NCBI GenBank assembly: GCA_949128115.1
Contig: OX421966.1
Span: forward strand, 37,341,042-37,405,041
DNA: 64,000 nt
Source: Anaspis maculata
Taxonomy: Eukaryota > Arthropoda > Insecta > Coleoptera > Scraptiidae
Direction of reading: 5' to 3'
Part shown: piece by piece, positions 34,150 through 44,401 of the stretch
Layout: each line of letters begins with the position of its first letter
How positions within the stretch are numbered: the stretch's first letter is position 1
Notes under the pieces: model-generated
What the model saw: the letters and a program-made list of their open reading frames with translations, nothing else
What the model was told of the DNA's origin: nothing
Databases searched by the model: none
Translations under genes and position numbers: made by a program

Positions 34150-35440
34150 TTAGGTCTTCAACGTAAATTTGTCATAGTTCGACAAATTAGGACAAAGATT
34201 TTCAGACAATGTTTTTTGACTCTACGATGACTCCCCTGCAACGTACAAGAGCTTATGCGCGATTCTTATTTTATCACACTGCATTGTAGTATCTCTAAAA
34301 CATAGTTTTATTTTTCATAACATCTTCATAATAAGAATTCGGAATTTGAAATAGTCTTGGAGATAATCAAATTAATGATAAAATACTGTAACAGTTATTT
34401 CAGCACAGCGGCATCGTAGTAGAATTTAGTAGGTAATAAGTTCTTTTTGTCGAAGCTTCATTGTTACCTGCGAGGTGACGAATGATCCTTTGGTTTTCGC
34501 AGATTTTACACATTTATAATAAGGTGTCAGTGAATGAGTGTAACTGATTTTGAGGTCAAAGAATATTCGAAATCAATATCCATCGGCAGATTCTGCCACA
34601 AGTCGTCAAAGAAATCAAAGCGACTCCTGAACCTGTATTCCACGTAATTATTTTTGTTTAAAGTAGCTACGCTGCACTTTTCAATAGACGCAAACTTCCC
34701 ACTCTGTTGCCGTGGTGTGCATACTACTCTTTTGGTTCCTGTACCTACCTACGTTTTCGACAAGTCACTTTTTTCTTAAAATCGCAAAAAATCCAAAGGG
34801 ACCGAACCAAGTGACACAATATCATTCTCACTCAATTAAATTTAAAATAAAAAACTTCACTAAAATATGACCATTACGGAAATCCAATTCATAGATTCTG
34901 TGTTCATAGCGTCCTCGATGGCAAATAGATATTATCCGCCTGCTACAGGTGAGTAAACACTGGGGAACATGTTTGCTTGCATAATATCGAGCATAATATA
35001 GATTCAACAACAAAATAATAAAAATCAGTCGCATGCTCGTAAATAATAATAATAAGTGAAGGATAATAATCATATAAAAAGAATAACTCTCTTAGCATAT
35101 CAAGTACAGATGTGTATAATTTTGCCGTTGTCGTAATTATTGTAAAAGCCAGGTTTTAGAAATTAGGTGACCTTGAAGCTTCAAGTCGGATATGGAATTG
35201 AGACCTAAGGATTTGATTTGGACAAAATTCAGGCGAATACAGGACTAAAAAGTGCAATACGCCCATCAATAGCCCTCGTGGGCGTGAGGCTCGGTAGCAA
35301 TTTTTCTTTCGAGTGGATCCGCATAGTGGGTTATGCATGAAAACAATCGTATTTATACAAGTATATCATGTTCCAAATTTCATCAAAATTGGTCAGTAAA
35401 TACGAAAATCCAACATGGCGAATCAAGATGGCGTCACAAT
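34150..35440. other. No recognisable gene or repeat
   Basis: AT-rich DNA with short frames only. I see no transposon ends, RNA gene or coding signal. Confidence 0.45.
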
Positions 35441-35695
35441 AGACCATTTCGTTTGGGCAGGTGGGCATGCGTAAAGGCGCAAAATTTTGAAAACTTTCGT
35501 AGACCTGTCAGTTGAATAGCAACGCTGCATGCTCTGACCCAGCTACTGGTTCCTGGCTGTCACTTTTACACACACCCAAATTATTTGTGGAATTTTAGGT
35601 GCACTATAAGATTTTCTAGTGTTAATTTTCAATATCGGTGTACGAAACTATGAAATTCGCGCCACATATGCGCACCCAAACGAAGCGACCTATTG
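35441..35695. mobile_element. MITE, TCGTTTCGTTTGGG family, copy 2
   Basis: It starts ATAGACCATTTCGTTTGGG and ends CCCAAACGAAGCGACCTAT, with the inverted match continuing inward through GTGGGCATGCG and CGCATATGTGGC-type blocks. Length is about 255 bases, non-coding. Related to 31737-31955. Confidence 0.65.
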
Positions 35696-36727
35696 AAAAA
35701 CAATGACCAATGTCCACCCTTGTGGCCATGAGCTATTATAAAACGTTGCACGGCTTCAACTTTATTCCTAGAGGAAGAGTTCAACAGCAAAAAACTTCAC
35801 ACAGACAGACAGACCTGATCTTAGAACTCATAATTGATCATCCAGGTGAAACCTCTAGTAAAAATACGCTCAAATAGACCTTGGAACCGACAGACAAACC
35901 GGCCATAATATAATAGAGCACTTTCTTCAAAGATCCGATAAAAATAAAATATGAGTAATTTGACTGATCTACGCTATCTACCTACTTAAAGGACAAAGGA
36001 CCGTAGTAAGCGACATTCAAGTCTTTGCGCAAATATTTACCTACGAGAAAAATCTCGGACATTCTTGTTTAATTTATCGTTGAAAAAAGTTCCTCCACCG
36101 GTAAACGAACGTCACTACCATCCATTTTCGAGAGAGCCATTAGTAACAATTCAGAACTAGGTATAGCGTTTAGCAAAACGCTGGGACACAATGTGCATAA
36201 ATCTCAATGCATATAATCCGGATGATATACGACCCTGGTGGCGGCCGGGGATACGAGAATTCTGTTAACAACACTGCGTCCATACTTTTGAGTTCAAGTC
36301 CGAAACATTCTAAATATGAAAAACACAACAGATATTTCCATGAATTTGAATATTTGTAGCGTTTCGTGCCGCACATACTATGAAAATGTATAATAATCGT
36401 AATCTACGGCTCACATATTAAAAGTCGGGACTTTTAACGCTAACTTGTGGTGTTGGAAATTTTATGAATTGTGGAAGCGGGTTGGATTCTGGATTTAAGG
36501 GGGAAGTTGATGGAACATAGTTGCATGGTTCCATCCGGCAAGTAGGGCTCACTTTTGGGCCTACTGTACCACCTCCCTAGATCAGCCTGACCCACCGAGC
36601 CGCAATGTGATGCCTGGATGTTTGATAGAAGTGCCACCAATATAGGATAGATAAAATTTGCAATCTACAATAAACATTGTAGAGAACGTCAGCAAAGCTT
36701 AAGGATCCAATGGGTGTGAAATATATG
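35696..36727. other. Intergenic; dispersed-repeat fragment
   Basis: 35800-35935 matches 29240-29345 (GACAGACAGAC, GAGCACTTTCTTC). Otherwise nothing recognised. Confidence 0.45.
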
Positions 36728-37290
36728 TACACAGGGTGTTTGCAAACTTGAGATAGAAAATTGAACCGCAGTTAGAGGAATGTTTGAAAAGTATCAGAAA
36801 AATGTTGAAAAAAATGTAGGATCTTTACTTTTGGAAATATGACCAAAAGGTAGTCCTTCGACCCCCTCTATTTTCGTTATTTTGAAAGATTACAGTGAAC
36901 TCTTTCCAACAGACCAAAAAGCAATGTTTTTCAACCTTCGAATGTGTTTTGTAATTTTATTTACTATACAGGGTGAGTCGTAAATCCCGAGGTAAATCCT
37001 GAAAATTTAGTTTTCTCTAAAAATGAACGCAGAAAATTTGATATGAGAACTATTAGTGTTATTTGTTGCTCTACATCAGCTTTATAACTTCTAGAACCTT
37101 TCACGGGCATTTTAGAGAAAAAATATATTTTTAGGATTTATGACTCACTCTGTACACTAAGTAAAATTATAAAACACATTGAACAGTTCAAAACATCGGT
37201 TGATCTGATGAAACGAGTTTACTGAAATCTTTCAGATTAACGAAAATAGAAGGGGTCGAAGGACCATCTTTTGAGCCTCCTGAAATTTTT
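36728..37290. mobile_element. Nested palindromes: a TACAGGGTG element inside another
   Basis: The inner element 36967-37154 has ends TACAGGGTGAGTCGTAAAT and mirrored ATGACTCACTCTGTA. It interrupts an outer inverted repeat whose arms (about 36836-36966 and 37155-37270) share TTCGACCCCCTCTATTTTCG and its mirror. The outer element starts with ACAGGGTGTTTGC near 36731 and appears cut off on the right by a dispersed-repeat fragment. Confidence 0.6.
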
Positions 37291-37415
37291 GAAAATATTT
37301 TATCAGAAAGAGAATGAATTCATTTCTCTTCAATTTGATGTATCGCAAGGTGGGTGGTGTCATTTGAAATTTCCAAGTTGGGGTGAGTGGAGGCGAGGGG
37401 GCTGAAGATATATAA
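37290..37415. repeat. Fragment of the dispersed CAATTTGATGTATCGCAAG repeat
   Basis: It carries the TTCAATTTGATGTATCGCAA, GAAATTTCCAAGTTGGGGTG and GAGGGGGCTGAAGATA blocks seen at 29540-29640, in the same orientation. Confidence 0.65.
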
Positions 37416-38855
37416 AATCAATATAACGCACCACAACAGTATCTATGAATAAACAATACACAAATTACGCGTTAAAATCGGCATGGTTTCGTTTATTCTG
37501 TCCTTCTCCTAGGCTGACGGTTATCCTCTACAGATTGCCGTACTGCCAGTTGCAGGCGTGATACTCGGAGAGGCTTGCGCCCAAGGTCATTCGATGAGGG
37601 ATTTATCAGCCTGTTCAGAAATGGGTCAGTATGGAAGCAGGTTTAAAGTGATGAAGTTGTGTTGAAAAAGTAACCAAACCTAGTTGCTTTTATGTTTGAT
37701 ATGGTTACTTAAGCTCTTGACATTGAAGCTGTATGTCCCTGTAGTTTCTAGCGCTTGACTTCAGTAGCAAAATAATGTAGTTCTAGCGAATTTCGCTATT
37801 ATTTATAAGCAAACAGAGGCGATTGAAAAATAAATCATCATCCAAACTTGCTGGTCTATCAAGTAGGACCAATTTTTGTTTTGATTTCATTTACCATTTC
37901 CTAGCTTTATTTTCAGACATTTTTAAAAAAGAAAATAAGGTTTTTTGTTCTTTGATGAACAATGCAGTCAGAACATGTTTACACGGATTCCTTAGCCTAA
38001 ACCAAGACCACACCCATGTGAAACTAATGAAACTGTGCGATTTCAAACCAAATAATGGGAAAACGGCTTAAGCTAAATATGACTTTGACTGTTTTCAATT
38101 AATTCAAATTTTTCAAAAAAAAATCCAGAAGGAATGATCGTTTTTAGAATTTGTGATGGTCTCAAATAAAATGGCAAACGCGGAATGCGAAATCACTCGC
38201 GTTTTTTCTCTAAAAACTAGAAAAACCGCCCACGTAGCCTTCGCGACATTTAATCACAGTTAACAATGGCGTGCATTATGACACTGTCCACCATCATGAA
38301 GAAGCTAAATTATTAGTTATTACACAGTAGCAAGCTTCAAGGCAAGAAATTTTACAATCATGTTAAGGTACCAAATGCCAAACTGCTGGTTCCTGTCCTG
38401 TAGTTTCAAGTTACTGAAGGAATTTTTCAAGTCCTTAGGTTTTCATCAAATCCACCTTTCCTATTTACACGCCCCCTCTGACGTCATAGAAAGATGCGTA
38501 CGCGCACGTTGCACCGTGCCCTGTCTGTGTGTTGTGTTTTGACATATGTTTTTAAGGTTATGCCAAATCAGAAAGAGATTTGCTTAGAAAAGCAATTTGC
38601 TCTTCAATCCCACACTGCAGAAGGACCTTGCATGGTAATTTCATGCTCTAATCGTCTTAACAAGCCCGACTGGAAAACAAATTTTCGACACATCTACTGT
38701 TCCAAATGTTCGCATCAATATTGAGTAGGAGTCAAACAGTAGTCAAAGTTGAAGCTCGTAATAGAAAATATTGGCAATATTTTTGTACTTTTTAGGAGCG
38801 GCACATATTAGCATTTTGCTAGGTAATCTGCAGTTACCATTACGAGGCAACTACA
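37416..38855. other. No recognisable gene
   Basis: The frames at 37823-38071 and 38494-38724 lack recognisable domains. No RNA gene or transposon end was identified. Confidence 0.4.
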
Positions 38856-40587
38856 TACAGGGTGGTGAAAATTTCGATGCTCACCATTGGTATCTTGGAA
38901 ACGGTAAGAGATACGAGGTCGGTTAAATTAGAAAAAAGTTGCGTATTTTTGTGGCGATTGAGAATCTGAAAAGAAACTTTGAATATTTTGATTGGTTTAC
39001 GATTTATCACGAAAAAACAGAAAATTTTGATTTCAGAAATTATTTTTTATCTTCCCAACCATTCAAGCTATTCCAATCAAACTTGGTAGTTTCATGTTTT
39101 TGATTACTCCGAGTCGATCAACGTTGGCAGAAATTTTCCAGGCTTTCTAGTTGTCAAATTATGATAGTCAACTTTTGTTTTTCTTATGGCCGCCATATTG
39201 GATTTTTGCACAAGTAGATAGAGAAAAAAATTAGCTTTCCGAATTAGTAACCAACATGTTATTTTTATGACATTTCAAGCGTCAAATTTTGAAATTCTCG
39301 TAAATTATTGACAAAATCGGGAATGCTTTGAAAAACAATTGAAATATTATCAATAGCAACAACAAAAAAGTGACAGATGGTGTGCAATTGACGTATGTCT
39401 AGAAGGTCTGAAGGCCTTCTAGATGTCAGATTATGATAGTCAACTTTTGTTTTTCTTATGGCCGCCATATTGGATTTTTGCACTAATGAATAGAGAAAAA
39501 ATCAGCTTTACAAATTAGTAACCAACATGTTCTTTTTATGACATTTTTTGCGTCAAATTTTGAAATTTTCGTAAATTATTGACAAAATCGAGAATGCTTT
39601 GAAAAACAATTGAAATATTATCAATAGCAGCAACAGAAAAAAACAGATTGTGTTCAATTGACGTATCTAAGGGCCCGATACCAAGTTGCTGGCGCGAAGT
39701 TTGTGACGGCGTAACTCGCCAAATACAGCGCGGTCTGATTAGTTGGTATCCGCCGTTGCTATGGTAACGGCACTTACGGCGGTCTCAGCCCCAACTTGGT
39801 ATCGAGCCGTAACTTCTTAATCGTGTTTTGTGCTTGTTTGTACCGAAAGCTCATGAATTAAATGAGTCAAGGGTGCCTGTGAATTTAAAAACGTCTGTCG
39901 AAACTAGGGTAATCCTTACCCCTTTTCTAATAAATTTGTCAAACTTTAACAGTTCCGACAGACGTTTTTGAACTCACAGACACCCTTGACCAATTCAATT
40001 TATAAACTACCGGTACAAACAAGCACAAAACACGATTAAGAAGTTCGATACGTCAATTGCACACCATCTGTCATTTTTTTGTTGTTGCTATTGATAATAT
40101 TTCAAATGTTTTTCAAAGCATTCCCGATTTTGTCAATAATTAAAGAGAATTTCAAAATTTGACGCTTAAAATGTATAAAAATAACATGTTGGTTACCAAT
40201 TCGGAAAGCTAATTTTTTTCTCTATCTATTTGTGCAAAAATCCAATATGGCGGCCATAAGAAAAACAAAAGTTGACTTCCATAATTTGACATCTAGAAGG
40301 CCTGGAAAATTTCTGCCAACGTTGATCGACTCGGAGTGATCAAAAACATAAAACTACCAAGTTTGATTGAAATAGCTTGAATGGTTGGAAAGATAAAAAA
40401 TAATTTCTGAAATCAAAATTTTCAGTTTTTTCGTGATAAATCGTAAACCAATCAAAATATTCAAAGTTTCTTCTCAGATTCTCAATCGCCACAAAAATGC
40501 GCAACTTTTTTCTAATTTAACCGACCTCGTATCTCTTACCGTTTCCAAGATACCAATGGTGAGCATCGAAATTTTCACCACCCTGTA
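38856..40587. mobile_element. 1.7-kb foldback element with TACAGGGTGG ends
   Basis: The left end TACAGGGTGGTGAAAATTTC is mirrored exactly by GAAATTTTCACCACCCTGTA. Arms of several hundred bases mirror one another (GGTAAGAGATACGAGGTCGG at the left, inverse at the right). The left arm also contains an internal direct duplication of about 230 bases (39170-39410 and 39450-39670, each with TATGGCCGCCATATTGGA). The centre holds a separate 137-bp element (39672-39808) and a mirrored pair around 39819-40044. No protein is encoded. Confidence 0.75.
39672..39808. mobile_element. 137-bp MITE nested in the foldback element
   Basis: The ends are GGCCCGATACCAAGTTG and CAACTTGGTATCGAGCC, inverted with one mismatch. 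GC-rich compared with its AT-rich host element. No coding capacity. Confidence 0.65.
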
Positions 40588-43110
40588 TACCCAGGGTAGA
40601 GCAATCCTCCCATTTTTCAATTCAGAGTGTTGTGAGTGTTCATATCATACCGCAGGGGAGGGAAGGAAGATGCAGCAGCCAGACGACAACATTATGTTAT
40701 AGCCAGCAGAACAGAGCTATGTAGCCAACATAATGTTGTAACAACATAATCTTATGACGAAATTACAGAATCACCCCAGCCAGAAGTGAAGTGAAAGTGA
40801 CATTTATTGAACATAACCTTGAATTTCGTGCATCAGCAGCATGGCAAACTGGTAAAATTGAAACGGAAATAAGTCCTAAATGTTGCATACGTTCTTGCCG
40901 TAAGAAAACACAGACGGGCCAACAGAATTTTGTCTCTTGTTTGGGTCTTTTGAGAGAAAAAAAGCGGAGAGGCGGCTGACGACGGTGCAGTATGCGCGCG
41001 CTTGCTGTAGGCATTTCTTTCCATCTCATCGAAAGTGAGCATAGGACCCTTTCACTCTAGCAAATAGAATAGGTGAATTGAGCAGCTTTTTCGTAATTTC
41101 GACCGATTTTGAGTCTTTTACGGTTTCCATAATCCCGGCAGTGCAAATCCAAATTCACACAAGAAGGGCAACCTGCATACTTGATTCTAGCTAGTAATTT
41201 TATTGCAATGTGTGTTTGTTCTTTGTTGTTCAGTTTATTGGACCCTGAAGTCTCTTTAGATAGTTTTATGATACCTGAGACAGAGCCGGTTCAGTACCGA
41301 AACGGGTAATATTACCGGTGTACCTATTACTGCAATAGTGTCTGAGGGCATGACCATTACTGCAATGCAATAATTTTCTTTGGCATAATAAAAGAACGTA
41401 CAAGAATAGAAAACGAAAAGTGAACTGTTGAGCATTAAAAACGTGAAACTGAATCCTCGCATAATCAATGTGCTTGTGTTCATACAGGCTATCCCAGAAT
41501 TCGCGGTTCAGAGTCAAAGGCAGTTGAGGAAAATGCTTCAAAGTGCCAGAAAAATGTACTAAATCTTGACTAAAAAAAATATTAGGGTATTTATTTTACC
41601 GAACCGGCTGTCACTTATGACTTCTTTTTTGCAATTATCAGCAAAATATCACTCGTGCTTGAAATTCTCCCAGATAATTTTGGCCAAGCGTTTCCCTCAG
41701 GCTGGTTGTCCTTAGATGAACGCCCTCCTCCTATGGAATCTGGCATTTATCGTTACAACCCAACCAGCACTCATGATCGCTTGGTCAAAATTATCGTGAA
41801 AATCTAAGCAAAGTACTAGTGATATTACTGTTGACTATAATGAATTATATTGTTTTCAAATTAGTTTTCCTATAATTCCTGATCTAATTGTTCATATTGT
41901 GAAACAAATGCTTATATTTTTCGCTGGTTTTCTAAAAAAATGTTACTTTAAATCTTCACTCGGTCAACCAGGCGCAAACCAAAAGTGACATGCTTTAAAG
42001 GATTTTCATGCCTGTAATTTCAAATCACTTTTGAAGTGTAATTCCTGACTTCGAATCAAGTTCCATTGCATCTGATCGACAGGACTTTGCTATTGGTTAA
42101 CGTTTTTTCAAGAACCATTAAATTTCAAGGGCTTACACTGCAGTGTCAACATCTTAAGGCGAGTTTCAAGGCATGCACTGAAATGTTAAAATCGATTTTA
42201 CTAAAAAAAAAAACGGTGCATTCCGAGGTGCGTTCTATGGAGGTTGGAGAAAAGTACCTTTTTTGTAAGAAGATTTTTTATGATTTCAAAATTCCGTGTC
42301 AAAATTGAGTTAATTTTTATTCACCCCCAGGTTTTATCCACCCCACTGCCCACTCCTGAGATTTCAAAATGATTTTTAGCTTGTCTTTTTGAGTATGAAA
42401 AGGTCAGTGGCTTGGTCAGTGGATATAGTAAATTTCATCATCTAACCTTCAACAGTTTGGCAGATATTAAATAAAAATCATCCTCAGGGACCCAACCTGA
42501 GCTCTGCCAAAAAAAAAGTTCAGACTCATGTCCATAACAATTCATGTCCTCAATAATTTAGGTAGGTACATGTATGTGCAACCAATAACTGCTGATGTTT
42601 CACTGTTCCACCAAGTGGCTTCTGTTTCAAAATAATATTACAACCATCAGCTAAATTACTAGCCTTGCAAAATTACTTTTTATTGAAATCAAATTAAAAT
42701 TTGAATTGCACAAAAATGACTATAATTTGTTGTTGTTTAATAAGCATGTGCTATGCTCAAGGAAAAAGCATGAAGGTTTCACTGAGTTTTACCAATATTA
42801 AGGCTGTTTTTCTGAAGAGGAAAACTAATTGGGGTTTTTAAACATCATTTCCAGCATCATTTATAAAACATAAAATCAATGCCTGACTTGAGCAAAAAAC
42901 AAACGGCCTCAAATCTTGCAATGGCCATATAATTTATGCAAGGGATTTTCGATTGTCGGGATCCTTCATCATCCTCAATTTAAATTATTAATGATGCACT
43001 CAGTCAAGTCCAAATGGATATAATAATCCTGTCCACCCACACAGAGCGATTCAGCTGAATGCACAAGTGAGCACCAGCCACCAGGCCCTGTAATTATCAC
43101 AAAATCATCA
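40588..43110. other. Intergenic, downstream/intronic part of aPKC locus
   Basis: No exon recognised. On the minus strand this lies downstream of the first aPKC exon, so it is probably the start of a long intron. A short inverted repeat around AACATAATGTTG lies at 40685-40740. Frames such as 42066-42308 have no recognisable domain. Confidence 0.4.
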
Positions 43111-43118
43111 AGACTTAC

Positions 43119-43395
43119 CATGAATGGTGATCTCGTTATCGCGGTTGATCTCGTACAGGCGCAGGGCCTCGTCCAGCTCCATCTGGGTGGATATGATACA
43201 GGGGTCTCCCTCTTCGTCCACCCACTTCATAGTAAAGAGTTGGTTGGCCACAAAACGGCATGTGATGTGGATTTCTTGCAGCAGTTCATCGTAGGTGATG
43301 TTCTGATCGATGTATGTTATGAAAATTTCGCCGTTGTAGGCGATCTTGGCTCTGATCTCTTTTGTATTGTCATTGTGTATTTGTTGCATTGGCAT
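43119..43395 (-). CDS. aPKC: Atypical protein kinase C, first coding exon (PB1 domain)
   Basis: The minus-strand ATG at 43395 opens 92 codons plus one base, ending at a consensus donor (CATG then GTAAGT, intron from 43118). The peptide is a PB1 domain: AKIAYNGEIFITYIDQNI near residues 16-33, then FTMKWVDEEGDPC near 54-66 and ELDEALRLYEINRD near 74-87. This matches the N-terminus of insect aPKC and human PKC iota/zeta, whose PB1 domain binds Par6 in the Par polarity complex at the apical cortex. The FTxKWxDEExDPC block is the OPCA acidic motif. The split codon (G plus two bases from the next exon) fits the IHVF that follows in the family. The C1 and kinase exons are not in the window. Confidence 0.92.
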
Positions 43396-43585
43396 TGTGA
43401 AGAGTTTCAGTTACTGCTTCGGTTCGGTTGTTGAGGTTCTTTACTACCTGTACGCAACAATTAACGATTACAGTCACGCACAAAATATGTGTGCTATTAA
43501 GCTTATTAGTCATGAGCTGATTGTTCTTCAGCGCCCAGCAAGAGCACGAGAGCCAGTCGGAAGTTCTGAATGATACTTACCAAGG
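43396..43585 (-). promoter_or_regulatory. aPKC: Probable 5'UTR of aPKC with a UTR intron
   Basis: On the minus strand a consensus donor (CCTTG then GTAAGTATC) lies at about 43573-43583, upstream of the start codon. Acceptor-like AG sites occur between it and the ATG (for example TTGCGTACAG near 43450). This suggests a non-coding first exon ending at about 43583, with transcription starting upstream of it. Inferred from splice signals only. Confidence 0.4.
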
Positions 43586-44222
43586 GCGAGTGATTGGAAC
43601 AATAAACGAAACTAAAACCAAAGCAAACGCCTAAGTACAAAACTACATTTGTTATTAACACAAGAAAAAAAAATCGGAGAGCACCAGCCTATAACCTAAA
43701 TGAGACGCTCATGTCAAAGTCAAACGTCATAACGTCAAACGGTTGAACGAGACGTCATCGACGTCTAGTGTATTTTGGAGCTAGCTTGGCTGCATTGATC
43801 GTCAAAATTTTCAATTATCAAGAACAATAAAATTATTTTGACAATAAAACTCAACTTGAAATCTCCCAAATAACGTCACAATTTGTTTTGAATCCCACAA
43901 AATTAAAAGACAAGGCTACACATTTCTCTATTCAGAATTACTGAAAAAAAAAGCCAGCAGCAAGCTCGATGTTGGTGGCATTGACTGTCATGTCATCTCT
44001 GACGTTGACGTTGCTGTCATCTATCAATCTGACTGTTGATAGTTCACTTCATAGGTTCACTTGATGGGATGTTCTCCAGAAAAGAGTGAAAACCGCAAAA
44101 TTTCACACTTTCCGGTCGAAGGTAAATCAAAATACTCAATCTAATCTTTTTGGGGGGATTTTAAGTATTTCCTTATTTATTCCATTAGTTGCGGCACAAA
44201 CTCGTTTGGTATCGCCGCCAAA
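43586..44222. promoter_or_regulatory. Head-to-head promoter region between aPKC and DDX42
   Basis: The two genes are divergent, with start codons at 43395 (minus) and 44223 (plus). No gene lies between them. A plausible 67-nt intron in the DDX42 5'UTR (GTAAAT at 44122, TTAG ending 44188) would place the DDX42 transcription start before about 44120. No TATA box is evident on either side. Confidence 0.45.
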
Positions 44223-44401
44223 ATGAGCGGGTTCAACTATTCCGGCTTCCAAATGAACAATAAGCGCCAGCACAATGCTGTGCCCCCGCCGAATGTTGTC
44301 GGAGTCAGCAAACAAGGCTACAGCACCATGAACGCCATCAGCCAGAACGCTTTGTCGGCAGCCTGGGGTGGCAGCCGAAAGCGAGCTGCCACAGAAGACG
44401 A
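44223..44401 (+). CDS. DDX42: DDX42 exon 1 (coding)
   Basis: The start context is CCAAAATGAGC. It encodes 59 residues plus two bases; MSGFNYSGFQM opens the protein and AAWGGSRKRAATEDE ends it. Donor GTATGT at 44402. The 49-nt intron that follows ends CTTTTTACAG at 44450. Reading through it would give a false stop at 44433-44435. Confidence 0.93.
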
